Of a stretch of DNA of 64,000 nucleotides, positions 43,712-56,170 are shown in pieces; the first letter of the stretch is position 1; each line of letters opens with the position of its first letter. The stretch is from Branchiostoma floridae (taxonomy: Eukaryota > Chordata > Leptocardii > Amphioxiformes > Branchiostomatidae): NCBI RefSeq assembly GCF_000003815.2, contig NC_049994.1, forward strand, positions 3,343,762-3,407,761, in the 5' to 3' direction. A model generated the notes under the pieces. That model searched no databases. It was not told the DNA's origin and worked only from the letters and a program-made list of their open reading frames with translations. A program made the position numbers and the translations under genes.

Positions 43712-44860
43712 TTAGTTCAGATCAAGAAGTAGGGTAAGTTTAGTTCCAGGGTTAGTGGGTTAAGATTAGAGTCAGGATTAGACGGCCTTTTCTGATTAAA
43801 ATCACACTATGCCCATACGACCATGACACTCGAGCTGGGAGATATACTGGAAAACCTCCAATTACTGATGATCGGGTTAAATATTTGGCAGGGACAAAAC
43901 CTGGCTTGAGTCCTGGAGCCTATGTACTCCCCATAAAAGAACCGTTTATGTACCTTTTATGCACACTAATTTGTCAACGCTAAAGAATGAATATCTCACC
44001 TTACCTCACCGGTCCCATAGCCTCAACGGCCGTAGGGGCAGCAATATCTATTTCACTTTTAAAGTGACCTGAAAGCTTTTGTCTGCATACACGAAGTGTT
44101 ACCACAAGAGCACTGCCCTCGTTGACCGAAATGTTTATTGAGTGAATAAGTTTCGCCAAGCAAAAAAAAAATCAAAGAAGCTACGAAAGTCAAGCTCTCC
44201 ATACCCGTTTCTGAATCAGGGCATACGACAAAATGTGAACTACAAGAAAGAAAGAAATGCCTTGCTTTTGATTATAGAGGGGAAAGAAATGCCAAGAAAA
44301 TCGTCCTTTTTGGCAACTTTGTGCGATTAGCTCGCACGGAGACCAAAGTCCTCGAACACCTTTTGAGATCCTCTTTAACCAAAACGGCATGTTAGAGTCT
44401 AACTGGGTCAGATTTATGTTGTGATCTTTACCCCCTGACGAGGGGAAGTCCGATTTTGTACAGAGATAACACAAAATACCCGCCTGGGAGAAATTTAGCG
44501 AATCGGTCTGACCATTCGCAAACGGACCATTGCTCTATATCAGGTACGTTGTTTACCACTACCTTATCTATATACGGCATATACATGTAGTATAAGAACC
44601 ATGCATTTCATATTTCATTCAAAATGTGCAGGTAATAATACCGCGTTCAGAGATAGCCTGGAGGACAGACTGTTTCCAGGGCCAACGCAGAAATGTTCCT
44701 CAGCTTCAGGGCGAAGTTGTCCACAAGAAAAAAATTAGTTCAACGGCCCCCCTAGTTAGATTCCGAAGTCATCGGTGCATGGTTAAGGAGTTTGCCTGTG
44801 TTAGCCCTAGAAACAGTCTTGCATCCAGTCTATCATTTTTATGAAGTTTAATATGCTTTG
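43712..44860. other. no gene recognised
   Basis: No family motif in the short frames (for example 44190-44474 minus, 94 codons). No repeat boundary seen. Confidence 0.35.
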
Positions 44861-44861
44861 C

Positions 44862-44916
44862 ATCTGTGTGTCGCAGTGTGTGTCACGTGTGTGTATGTGT
44901 GTGTGTGTGTGTGTGA

Positions 44917-44947
<31 letters not shown>

Positions 44948-45060
44948 CGTGTGCGTGTTTGTGTGTGTGTGTGTGTGCTTGTGTGTGCTTGTGTGCGTGT
45001 GTGATGTGTGTGTGTGTGCTTGTGTATGTGTGTGCGTGCGTGTGTGTTTGTGTGTGTGCA
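44862..45060 (+). repeat. (GT)n microsatellite, interrupted
   Basis: About 200 bp of TGTGTG with GCGTGTG and CTTGTG variants. The frames through it encode only Cys/Val or Thr/His repeats. Confidence 0.95.
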
Positions 45061-46678
45061 ACACGAGATGTATGTACATAAGTGCGCGCGCAAGCGTGCG
45101 TTTCAAGCGCTGTATCCTGGAAACGTTTAGATATTTAGTACGTGGTTCTAAGGTGCTGTTGACGATAATTCTACTTCAGTCAAACAAATGATGTTAAACT
45201 TGTATGCATCAAGATAGTAGTGTTTTCATAATCATATATTGCAATTACAAAGATATCCATCGTACAAGCACAACTATATGAATAACAAACTGTCAGTAGA
45301 GAAGTCCAATGTTCACAGTACTTTCTTGCATCAACTATTCGAAGCCATTACAGTTTGTAATACAGAATTTCTGTTTTGAATTGCATCTAATATTAGATCG
45401 AAAATCTAACTATCCTTGCCAACAATCGAGCCCCCAGAAAGACAAGGGTCGGCAGTTTTTTGCTAATGTCAGTTGGGTTATCGAAAACATAGCATGATCT
45501 TCGCATAAAACTGTACCTGAAAGATACGGAAGAAGCATTCTCCAATACTTTGATAAGATCTATGACTGCACTGATCAAAGTTAGCAAAGTTTGTTTTCCT
45601 CTGAAACATAGACTTTGTATTCGAGGCGGATACTAACGAACGTCATTGCACCACACTGATCAAACTTGGCAAAGTTGGTGTTCATCCAAGACACGCATTC
45701 AAGGCGGACGCCGTCTAGAGAAGTCGTTAAGTGGCGGTCCCAAGAGTATGATTGAAGATTTATAAAAGCCTTGGGTAATAAGAAAGGCACTTAGGAACCG
45801 CCGCCTTGGACTATTAACTAACTTGTAAGGAAATGACTCCACTTAGCGACAATTTTCAGTCAAGTATGCGAAATGGTGCAGAACGTGAAAGGCTGCAAAT
45901 TAAGGACTAAGTTTGAGTGAAAAGTTTGTTGTTGCCACAGCAGACAATTTTCCCATCTGCCAACAACGCGTTTTTGGCAAATTGTCAGTTGTCTTCATCG
46001 CTGTGCAAGGGTATCTGCTGTATCTTGGTGATGGGGGGTGTTACGGTAAATGATGCGGTTAGAAACGTGTCGGACATACCCTGATCTCGCTTCAAGACGG
46101 GTGTACATTTTCTCCAGGCTGTCTTGTGAGTGTGTGAGTGTTTCCGGATATTTGTCATCAGCAATTCTTAGGACTCCTGGATGTATTTTTGTCATTATGA
46201 TATGATATTCGTAAGTCAGTAAGGAAGACGATGGTCAGTGCACATCGACTTAAGGCCCCTTGGTGTGTGACCTTGGTACTGCAGAAGAACTTTCGGTTTC
46301 CTTATCTTTTGTACCGAACATTCCTTCGTCTTGATTTTTATCTGGCAGATGGTCTTTGATGGAATGTTTCGCCCCTAGCAGCTCCTGACTTGTCGACTAA
46401 CAGACACACGTGTACACACACACACACACAGTGACACACACAAGTATGACCTCATTATTTTCAAGACAACGAAGCATCACTTTAGCACCATGACCATCCG
46501 TCAACTCCTTCATGAGTTATTCTCTTTCAAAGTCTAAAACTTAACCGGTCCCTGCAGTTCTAAGTACGTCGCCAGTTGGCCCAGACCTACACCACTTACT
46601 CTCTATTCTAAGAGGTATGTACTACTGAAAAATTACGACCATAGCATGTCCGGAACTACAGAATAGCATCTGCTTCAG
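45061..46678. other. no gene recognised
   Basis: At 45996-46300 it shares blocks (CCTTGGTGTGTGACCTTGGT, ACTGCAGAAGAAC) with 25660-25710, a dispersed repeat. A short CA run is at 46416-46440. Ends at a gap. Confidence 0.35.
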
Positions 46679-47245
46679 NNNNNNNNNNNNNNNNNNNNNN
46701 NNNNNNNNNNNNNNNNNNNNNNNNNNNNNNNNNNNNNNNNNNNNNNNNNNNNNNNNNNNNNNNNNNNNNNNNNNNNNNNNNNNNNNNNNNNNNNNNNNNN
46801 NNNNNNNNNNNNNNNNNNNNNNNNNNNNNNNNNNNNNNNNNNNNNNNNNNNNNNNNNNNNNNNNNNNNNNNNNNNNNNNNNNNNNNNNNNNNNNNNNNNN
46901 NNNNNNNNNNNNNNNNNNNNNNNNNNNNNNNNNNNNNNNNNNNNNNNNNNNNNNNNNNNNNNNNNNNNNNNNNNNNNNNNNNNNNNNNNNNNNNNNNNNN
47001 NNNNNNNNNNNNNNNNNNNNNNNNNNNNNNNNNNNNNNNNNNNNNNNNNNNNNNNNNNNNNNNNNNNNNNNNNNNNNNNNNNNNNNNNNNNNNNNNNNNN
47101 NNNNNNNNNNNNNNNNNNNNNNNNNNNNNNNNNNNNNNNNNNNNNNNNNNNNNNNNNNNNNNNNNNNNNNNNNNNNNNNNNNNNNNNNNNNNNNNNNNNN
47201 NNNNNNNNNNNNNNNNNNNNNNNNNNNNNNNNNNNNNNNNNNNNN
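46679..47245. other. assembly gap (N run)
   Basis: 567 undetermined bases next to a long GA microsatellite. Confidence 1.
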
Positions 47246-47282
47246 AGGGCCGAGAATGTAAGCAAATTTAGAGACCCGTTAC

Positions 47283-47560
<278 letters not shown>

Positions 47561-48340
47561 CCGTCCAGCCACATCCCCCCCCCCACCCCCACCCCCAACT
47601 TTCCAGACACACACATACAATTCAGGTGGGATGCGAGTAAGAACCAGCCTGATTAACAGTTCTACCCTGAGTTACTTTGGAGCACTAGCACCTGCCAACA
47701 GCTTTCAAATAACCTTATGTAACTCGGTCACAGTCCATAGTCCATTTGGAAGTAGTCCAAAGGGGGATTTCGAAGGAATGGATCACACGAATGCACGCAT
47801 CTGACAGGCTAAAAGCTTTACCTCCAGAAAAAGTGGATGCGTTGTTTGTAGCTGTCTATCTGTGTCTCTGTGTGTGTGTTTGATTGTTTGTGTGTGTGTG
47901 TGTATGTGTGCATGTGTGTGTACATGTGTGTGTACATGTGTGTGCTTACTCCTTGCTATGGTCAAGGTCCTTTGGAGGCAGACAGCGTTTAATGTAAGGA
48001 AGAAGTTGTGTAGGTTTGGTCCCCATACATACATAAGCACAAGCCGTGCTATCAACAGTTAAGCAATTTGCGATCTGAATCCCTATAATAAAATCAAAGC
48101 ATATGGTTTCAGTCACCTCTGACACAGACAAGTGTGGATCAGTTCAGGATTATATGTTTAAACGAAAATTGAAATGAAAATTAAATAGTGATAAATGATC
48201 TTTGACATGTCGTAGGTGAAAACTTTTTTCTTATGTGTACTTTTCGGAAGAAAATAGATTTGAACAAAAATTAGACTTCCCCGCATGTACTGTTAAGTAT
48301 GTGTATCAACATTTAACATTCACTGTCACTGTTGTAAACA

Positions 48341-49051
48341 ATGCTGTCTGCACTGTCAAAGCCCCCCTCCCAAGCCGAGTTGAGGGAAAAGTTTTCGACA
48401 AGTATTCCCAACTGTTTCCAGCTTCCTCACAACTTTGACCTTGAAGCGGCCCAAATGACCTTGGCATGGCACTTCTGGGGTGAGCTTCCCTCCCGCGTCA
48501 TACTCACACATGTTGTCTTTGTGTTTCCCCTACATTAATCAGTCTTGTCTCCTGGCCTGGGTCAAATCAAGGAGGTTGGTCTGACAGGGGATTTGAGACA
48601 AGAGGAACCTGTTATTCTTTACAACGTAGCCGCGGTGCTGTATGGTAGACTGCTACAGTTCACAAAGAACGGAGAAGACAGGGCACTAGTAAGGTCCGGA
48701 GATTCTGTCTTAAGGTAAGAGCTTTCAGATGTGTGTGCTATAGCTGCATGTGAAGCTACGTTTTAGTAGTTTACCCTCACACCTTTATATCCTGTTATAC
48801 CCTCGCAGTTTAATCCGGTTGAACTTTAGACTACGGTAACATACAAAGTTCCCTCACCTTCTCTTCCCCCGGTTCCCTTCCCCTCCCCTCCCCTCCCAAA
48901 CCCCCCTTCCCTTACATCCCCCATCCCTCCCATTTCAACCCCCCTCCCCCTTCCCCTCTCTCCCCTTCTATCCTTGCCACTGTACAGGTACTTTATCCCA
49001 ATGGGATTTAGGGTTGAAGGATATGTTTGTAGTGTTTCGTGTACACAGTAA
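48341..49051 (+). CDS. possible small three-exon gene, function unknown
   Basis: Exons proposed: 48341-48479, 48543-48714, 48988-49051 (375 nt, 124 aa). The ATG has an in-frame TAA two codons upstream. Donor TGGG|GTGAGC joins acceptor TTAATCAG|TCTTG in phase across a 63-bp intron. Donor TTAAG|GTAAGA joins acceptor TGTACAG|GTAC, which follows a very strong pyrimidine tract, again in phase, and reaches TAA at 49049. Exon 2 reads smoothly (GQIKEVGLTGDLRQEEPVIL, then YNVAAVLYGRLLQFTK). I do not recognise the protein. The pattern F-W-x-L before ILYNVAA vaguely recalls BRO1 domains (VLFNIAAL), but this is weak. Exons 1 and 2 are more credible than exon 3, and more exons may be missing. Confidence 0.4.
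48840..48975 (+). repeat. pyrimidine-rich (CCCCTTCC) tract
   Basis: About 135 bp of C/T on the plus strand (CCCCTCCCCTCCCCTCCC), directly before the proposed third-exon acceptor. Confidence 0.85.
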
Positions 49052-50086
49052 CTATAGCCTGGCATTAGCAGGTAACAAGAAACAGTAACAATAGTCTTTG
49101 CCAAGAGGTCTGATAGTATGCCTCGCTGGTTTTGTCAGGAAAATCTCTAAGGAAAGAATTGGGACAATTCTAATCCTGTATATTTGCGTATGTCCTAACA
49201 AGGTCAAATTATTGTCAGTGAGAACTCAATGTTACCATGTTGACGGAGGCTCTGATGACTGGTTTCCTCAGTATTGACAGAGGATACTGAGCTCCTACAT
49301 GTATTGGTTAGATTTCCATAGTGGTTAAGAACCCTGAGATCCTATTGGAGAAACTTGTAAAGTAATTAAGAACCCTGAGCTCCTATTGGTCACTCTAGGA
49401 GAGGGAATGGTTCTCTTGAGTTAGAGGTGTTTTATAGCCACAAGGTATCAGCGATGAGGCACAATAGCTTCTGACAGCAATAGACTTTGTAACAAAGGCT
49501 ATATAATTACTTCATTAAGGAATCATTAACTCCTGGATCCCAGTAAGGAATCTGCTGTTACATCGGAATTTCAACCAGTGATGGCTTATGCATAATTGTT
49601 ATGTTTCATGTCCATTTGTTTGTTTCTAAATACCATGATTCAAGGTGTTGAGGGATAGTCATGTCATTTTATATGGTTGATTGGTGCAATACGAACGACG
49701 GGATCATTTACGAGCCTACTAGTGGCCCTGTATGGTACTGCAGTGGGCCTTTCGGTTTAACAACTTCATATTCGGCATATTGTATGGTCACCATACGGGT
49801 CTGTGCTTGACAGGTCGCTTTCATGTTTGTAGATAAAAATGTAGAAGTCACGTATTTGTTGGACATGCTACCACAGTACATTTTCGTCTCTCCTTCAGAA
49901 ACAAAAGCTGACTTTGTTCATCAATCGAGATTTCAAGCACCTAATGTGCTGTTCGTTGAAGATTAAATCTCAACTCAAAAGACGATGCATTTTTCATTTT
50001 TAATTTTATTTCATTTTACCAGGTAACATCACTCAACTAAATTCTGCTTTTCAGGAGTCCTTGGAATTTAAAACATTACTGTTAAT
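49052..50086. other. no gene recognised
   Basis: No family motif. A small direct duplication around 49320-49390 (AACCCTGAGATCCTATTGG / AACCCTGAGCTCCTATTGG). Confidence 0.35.
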
Positions 50087-50220
50087 GCAGAAACTTTCGC
50101 TGTCGTTTAATATTCGCGGTTTTCGCGGTGGCCGCAAACTTAAAATCATTGCGAACATTTTTTCCATGGCAGTAAGAGACTACAGTGCATGGTGCCTCTA
50201 TAACAACGTTGAGGTGGCGG
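50087..50220 (+). mobile_element. half copy of the TACTGTAAATGC MITE
   Basis: TACTGTTAATGCAGAAACTT, then TTCGCGGTTTTCGCGGTGG and CATGGCAGTAAGAGACTAC as in 5778-5989. The right end is missing. Confidence 0.65.
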
Positions 50221-50359
50221 TATAATGGCACCTGGTGGAATTACGCGAATGTATTTTACAGGTACCCACTCCTAGTCTTTGGCACGGTTTGGGGTGGCAT
50301 AGCCTATCCTTCACCTTCCAAGTTCCACCGCATTTTATCTCAACCAAAGTCATGACCAG

Positions 50360-50646
50360 TACCCTGGTAAAACGCAGACTCCTATCGAGGCACGCAAAGT
50401 TTACCGATCCCTACAACACGCACGCACGGGACACCCGCCGCCTAACACCCGCCGGCCGTCGAACCAGCTGGCCCTACTAACACGAGCCTCTTTCGAGAAG
50501 CGAGCGATGTTGGGGACCGGCGTAAGTGGGGCCAGCTGGTAGTGGGGCGGGTGCATAGAGGCGGGAGGGCGCGCGTTAGGCAGGGGATCGGTAACTCTTA
50601 TTTGTGACTCTTATTTGCGAAGCTTCTCGATAGGTTTCCCAGGGTA
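50360..50646. mobile_element. GC-rich MULE-like MITE, second copy, perfect 9-bp target-site duplication
   Basis: Inverse orientation of 4427-4715, with CATGACCAG at 50351-50359 and 50647-50655. Ends TACCCTGGTAAAAC / GGTTTCCCAGGGTA. Internal CCAGCTGGCCC...GGGCCAGCTGG arms. Confidence 0.9.
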
Positions 50647-50655
50647 CATGACCAG

Positions 50656-51839
50656 GTACCTATTTTGACACTTTGTTAACACAACATCGGTAGCATATCA
50701 GGATTCTAACGTAGACATTTGGGTTCAAGCTGGGCCAAATATCTTGCAGTTACGCCACAGAAGCCCCAAAGTACTTGAAAGTAACTTTCACACATAGATA
50801 GTTACTGCCAAGAGCAACTGCGCTTCAACTAAAACCCAGACTTTGGCCATTCACGTAACCCCCCGTTACCCACTGATTGTTTGGATCTCTCAAACAGACT
50901 TCCAAGTAGGTGTTGTCTTGATGTACCTTTTAGTGTGTCTTTTTTCTATAGTCTCTTTCCTTGAAAGTTACAGGTATGCACGTCCATTCCATTATGCTTC
51001 ACTTTCTAAACGACGTTCTGAAAGCCCGCGTGGGGAGACAATGCAACTGAAAAGTGTCTCACAACATATAAATGTTGATACTATAACTCACAACAGCAGT
51101 TATATCTGTCTCAAGAGCTTTATCTTGATCTTGAACAGTCTGACCCTGCATTTTACTTCTGTCAGAACAAACTGTCTGGAGAAAGAAGCTTGTCTGTTTC
51201 TATCCACTTGTCTTTTCGTTGTCCCTTCACTTCAATTGACAAGGGTTTTGTTGACGTACGAGGTACATTAGAACTTTCCTTTGCTCAACAGAAATCGAAC
51301 CTCGGCACAGATGCAGTTAGTTGTTGAAAGAGTAAAAACTGTGTTGGTTCATTTCTCCTGCGCATCATTCCATGGGTAGGGGGTTGGGGGGGTTGGGGGT
51401 TGGGGGTTCGCTTGGCGAACTCGCTGCGATCTTGTGGCCAGTGTGTTGCTGTCTAAAAAGGGGAGTTTTTTTTCTAATTCAAAGCGGCTTTTGTAGCTTA
51501 CTTTTGCCGAAAACATTACTAGACTTTACTAACAACGAAATAATGATGCAAATAGTCTAAAAAATCTTGTATAGATCATTTACGTAAATGTTTTTATTTC
51601 TTCTCGAGAATGCTTTTAACTTTGGGGTAGAAGCCCTACAAAGTGCATCTTAGAATGTGACAGAACGTTCAACAAAAAATTCATGACAGATTTGATACAA
51701 AAATCTAAACCTGATGTGCTAAGCTTCAAAGTCTCTCGTTTAGTGTCATGATAGCTCAACTTGTCAGATCTCTGAAAATGGGGGGTGATGTATTTTGGTC
51801 AAATGCTTGCGAATATATGTCAAGATTCGCTGGATGGAT
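50656..51839. other. no gene recognised
   Basis: A 142-codon open frame (50843-51271, +) has two hydrophobic stretches but no homology I recognise and no supporting context. A G-rich run (GGGGTTGGGGGGGTTGGGGG-like) lies at 51378-51408. Confidence 0.35.
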
Positions 51840-52830
51840 TGATTTTGAAATGGTTTTGACAGGTGTTGAGGTGGGGTTATTCTGACAGTGTAGGTCTATT
51901 TTGGCTCTCTTGTTTGCTGTCCTAGGCACTGCAGTACCGTTTTGAAAATGTCTTTAGTTCTGGACGGGCTTTGGTGTTTATTCTTAGGTTGACGATTGAT
52001 GTTGACATGAGATTACATTGCTGTAAATTTTAGCTTCCTAGCTGTTTGGTGAATCTACAGAGTCTCTTTTTGTGTCACTGTGCGCGAATCCGGTTGCCAT
52101 GACTTTTGTCCGTGAGTAGGTGTTGTAAATCAGGCAGTTTCTATGTGCTTCTTGGCCTATCAGTTGATTAATTTTGTTTAATTTTGAACTCTCTGGTTTT
52201 AATAGGTGTTGAGCAAGGGTTACTGCGATATTGTAGGTCTATTTTGAGCCCCCTGTTTGTTGTACTTGGTACTGCACAGCCATTTCTAAAATGTCTTTGG
52301 TTCAAATCGTGCTGTGGTGTTGATTTTTAGGTTGAAGTTGTGTTTTAGCATGAAGTTGGTGTGGTTCAAATTTGGACCTCCTAGCTTGTTACTGTGGATT
52401 TGCAGGGCCACATTTTGGGTCGTTATTCACGTATCTGGATGCCATGACTTTTGTTCGTGATTAGATGTTGTGAATCAGGCAGTTTTTAAGTGCTTCTTGT
52501 TTAAATTTTTTTAACTCTCTGGTTTTAATAGGTGTTGAGCTAGGATTATTGTGATATTGTAGGTCTATTTTGAGCCTCCTGTTTGTTGTTGTTGGTACTG
52601 CAGTACTATTCTTAAAATATCTCTAGTTTAGGACGTGCTGTGGTAATGATGTTTAAGGTTAAAGATATGGTTTGGTATGAAGTTACGGTGTTGTAAATTT
52701 GGGCCCCTTAGCTGGTTGCTCTATATCTGCAGTGTCATTTTTGTGTCTTATCCTGATAACTTTTAGTACGTGAGTAGTTGTTGTGAACTAGACCTTTAAA
52801 AATTGTTCGGGGGCCCTCTGTTGATTTATT
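51840..52830 (+). repeat. tandem array, three ~330-bp units
   Basis: Units share GTAGGTCTATTTTGAGCC, TTGTTGTNNTNGGTACTGCA, AAAATGTCTTTAGTTC, CTGCAGTGTCATTTTTGTGT and GCCATGACTTTTGT. Unit starts are near 51892, 52229 and 52558. The first block resembles the dispersed repeat at 25660-25710 (ACTGCAGTA). Confidence 0.85.
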
Positions 52831-52969
52831 TTGCTAGCTCTGAACTCTCTTTGGCAAACCTGCAATGTGTGTAATAGTCCATGTCGGCATCTTACCAGAT
52901 TGGCAATGTTTCAAACTCCCACCGTCTAGTCGGCATTGAAAGACTGGAAGTTAGTGTAATCGATTTGCT

Positions 52970-53990
52970 TTTAGCCATTCACAACCTAATAAGAAACTGA
53001 TGCGAATTTCTAAGAATTTCAAGCCGGAATAGATAACACAATTAGTCTTCGTCGTGTTTTAGACTTTTTTACTTGCTTGAAGATAGGCACGAACAAAGTA
53101 GCACTACAAAGTTGATGAGAAACTGATGTGAGGTTTTAAGAATTTCAAGCCAGAGTAGCTAACACAATTTGTCTTCTTCGTGTTTTAAACTTTTTTTATT
53201 TACTTGAAGATAGGCAGGAACAAAGTACCACTACAAAGTTGATAAAAAACTGATGCCAAGTTCTGAGAATTTTAAGCCAGAGTAGCTAACACAATTAGTC
53301 TTCTTCGTGTTTTAGACTTTTTTTACTTGCTTGAAGATAGACGCGGACAAAGTAGCACTACAAAGTTAATGAAAAACTGATGCGAAGTTCTGAAAATTTC
53401 AAGCAAGAGTACCTAATACAATTTGTCTTCTTCGTGTTTTAGACTTTTTTTTACTTGCCTGAAGACAGGCACGAACAAAGTAGCACTACAAAGTTGATGA
53501 AAAACTGATGCGAAGTTCTGAGAATTTCAAGCCAGAGTAGCTAACACAATTTGTCTTCTTCATGTTTTAGACTTGTTTTTACTTGCGTGAAGATAGGCAG
53601 GAACAAAGTAGCACTACAAAGTTGATTAGAAACTGATGCGAGGTTCTGAAAATTTCAAGCAAGAGTACCTAATACAATTAGTCTTCTTCGTGTTTTAGAC
53701 TTTTTTACTTGCTTCAAGACAGGCACGAACAAAGTAGCACTACAAAGTTGATGAGAACCTGATGAGAAGTTCTAAGAATTTCAAGGAAGAGTAGCTAACA
53801 AAATTTGTCTTCTTCGTGTTTTAGACTTTTTTTTACTTGCTTGAAGATAGGCAGGAACAAAGTACCACTACAAAGTTGATGAGAAACTGATGCGAAGTTC
53901 TAAGAATTTCAAGCTAGAGCAACCAACACAATTAGTCTTATTTGTGTTCTAGCCTTTTTTTTACATGCTTTAGACAGACTCTGATAAAGT
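52970..53990 (+). repeat. satellite-like array, about eight 127-bp units
   Basis: The unit contains GAAACTGATGCGAAGTTCT, AATTTCAAGCCAGAGTAGC, TTGTCTTCTTCGTGTTTTAG, ACTTGCTTGAAGATAGGCA and AAAGTAGCACTACAAAGTTG. The last block recurs at 53102, 53229, 53356, 53484, 53612, 53738 and 53866, giving spacings of 126-128 bp. No coding frame. Confidence 0.93.
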
Positions 53991-54129
53991 AACACAGCAA
54001 AGTAACACTGCACTTAAGTCAGTAACTTATTTTGACGGTGTCGAAAGTTTGTCTTTTAGTATTCTTTGAGGCTGTCAGGGCTCTAAGGTGCTTTCCACTG
54101 TTTCTAATGCACGCTGGAGACCACCCTCT

Positions 54130-54335
54130 TCATTGCACCTTTTTTATCTCCCCGACCGAATAATCAGCTATCCAACTTTACACATTGGTGGATTGGGGAA
54201 AGTCGTGTTAAGTGATATGGTAGGATTCAAACTCGGTACCTTTTGGTTCTGAGCTGAAAACTCTGCCAGTACGCTCCACGTACCCACAACTACGCCACTA
54301 TTACTGACTTGCGTCCCCTTTCCAATGGAAACTGT
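54130..54335 (-). repeat. tRNA-derived SINE copy (minus strand)
   Basis: On the minus strand: GTGGCGTAGTTGTGGGTACG, a B box GAGTTTGAATCC, then ACTTAACACGACTTTCCCCA. It lies beside a stretch (TGCACTTAAGTCAGTAACTT) also present at about 160-195, so two copies share a longer 3' context. Confidence 0.7.
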
Positions 54336-55148
54336 GACCACACTGCTGTAACCTCTGAGCAACTTAAGATTGTTCGATGACAAATTTCACGGATGAAAAA
54401 AAGCCCTTTTTTCCCATTTTTGCCAACCATATACTTTTAAATCTTGCATGACGATTGAAGCCGTGGTTACAAAAATCTGATTTTGGTTCCTGTACGGTTT
54501 GACATCTGGCACCAAGGCTTGAGAAAAAAATTATCTTATTAGAAACCAGTGATTGATTATCGTCTTTATATACAATCAATAGATATTACATTATTTGCTT
54601 AACGTGCCCTGATGCAAAATTAAAAACTTGCCGCCATGTTCATTGTGACGTCACAAGCTGTAAAGTTACCGTTTAATATAATTACCTTGTGGGACGAATC
54701 AAGAGCCTGAGGTATATTTGATTTAATTTTCGATGCTCAATACATTAAAAGTATGTATAATTTGTACCGATGACAATGTTATTAAGTATTACCATTATGG
54801 TTACATGTGATTTCAGAAAATTTTCATTTAGTGGCTATTAGTGTCTTGTACCCTTTCATACACCGTATGTCACCGTCAAGTTACATTCATAAATGAACTA
54901 TTAGTTTAAGTCATTTGTTCTCCCTATCTTACAAATCTATAGTTTCGGATGTGTAGGTTTGTTTTTCTCAAAAGCTTTTAGAAATTGAAATAAACGAAGC
55001 CTCTATCAGCTGATATTTCAATGAAATCATTTACAATTCAACACCAATTCCAAAATACAATTTTTTCAGCATCCACATATCACATTGATGCGACTAGTCA
55101 GCACAGAATAAAGCAGTGCTATATCTTTATAGCTAATAGAAATGGAAG
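54336..55148. other. no gene recognised
   Basis: AT-rich; no motif seen. Confidence 0.35.
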
Positions 55149-55507
55149 TACAGTCAAACCTTTCCAAGACGACCACCCGAGGACCGGGCAAAATCGGTCA
55201 ATTTGGACAGGTGGTCGGTGGGAAGAGTATCGACTTACATCATGCCCGATACATAGTATAAATAGTCTCCGTTGTGTTTAACGGCAACTAGCAAGCACAC
55301 GAACGCAAAGAAGTAAGTAAGTGAGGTTTTTAAAGTCAAATACAACACGCACGCATAGACGTAAAAGTAAGTCTGATGAATTTTATAAAATGAACAAAAA
55401 TGGTAACAAATTGGAACAGGGCGTTCCTACATGCGACAGAGAAACTCTACTCTACCCTGAAAAAGATATAACGTTACTTAGGTGGTCGCTTGAGCAGGTT
55501 TGATGTA
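55149..55507. mobile_element. inverted-repeat MITE of the AGTCAAACC family
   Basis: TACAGTCAAACCTTTCC at the left and GCAGGTTTGATGTA at the right, with AAGACGACCACC / TTAGGTGGTCGCTTGAG next to them. Homologous to 38735-38950; the ends match those at 11076 and 14647. Confidence 0.75.
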
Positions 55508-55689
55508 TAAATATTCCTGGTGCCTATAAGACCACGTTGATTTGATTATACGGGTGGTATTTTTTGGTAACTAAGACAATATGCTTTTAGTTAGATTTGA
55601 AATGTCCTTGACAGTCTAGAATAAGTGCAGCTTGGATGTTTTAATTTCTTGCCAAGAGGGGTCAGAGGTCACCAGATGTAGTTTTGTTA

Positions 55690-56170
55690 CGACCCTGATA
55701 CTTTTCGCAGTACCAAAATGTTTGTAATCTCTACATGGCCAATTCAGGAGTCAGACTACGCTGCCAATGCAAGTTTTCCATGGGATAAAGCTCAGGTAGG
55801 TTACATTTGACAATTTGAAATTTTCTCTCTGTCGGTAGAAGACATTCTGGAAAAGTTAAACATCAATTTCCAACACGAAAATTGTACTTACTCTAAGTTT
55901 GGAATGAACAGCTTGCTCTAGTCTTTGTCAAGTAATGACAAAGACTTGAGTTGTAATCTCTACATTTTGCATCCTAATCAATCTATATAACCCTAGGCTT
56001 AAATCCAGGTAGGTGACTTTTGAAAACTTGACAGTGCATCTCTGTTTGTCGAAGACAATCTGGAAAAGTTAAACATTAATTCCCAACTTGAAAATTGGAC
56101 TAACCCTAAGTTTGGAGTTAACAGCTCGCTCTAGACTTTATCAAGGACAAAGACTAGATCCTGTTCAGTT
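55690..56170 (+). repeat. two-copy direct duplication, ~220 bp apart
   Basis: Shared blocks: TCTGGAAAAGTTAAACATYA, CTAAGTTTGGARTKAACAGC and CTCGCTCTAG...TCAAG. Degenerate; no coding frame. Confidence 0.65.

Noticed and set aside
44807-45191. Cys/Val- and Thr/His-rich frames on both strands
   Set aside because: Translation of the GT microsatellite.
50843-51271. 142-codon open frame with hydrophobic segments
   Set aside because: No family motif, no splice context, no neighbouring exon; one such frame is possible by chance in 64 kb. It would need transcript evidence.
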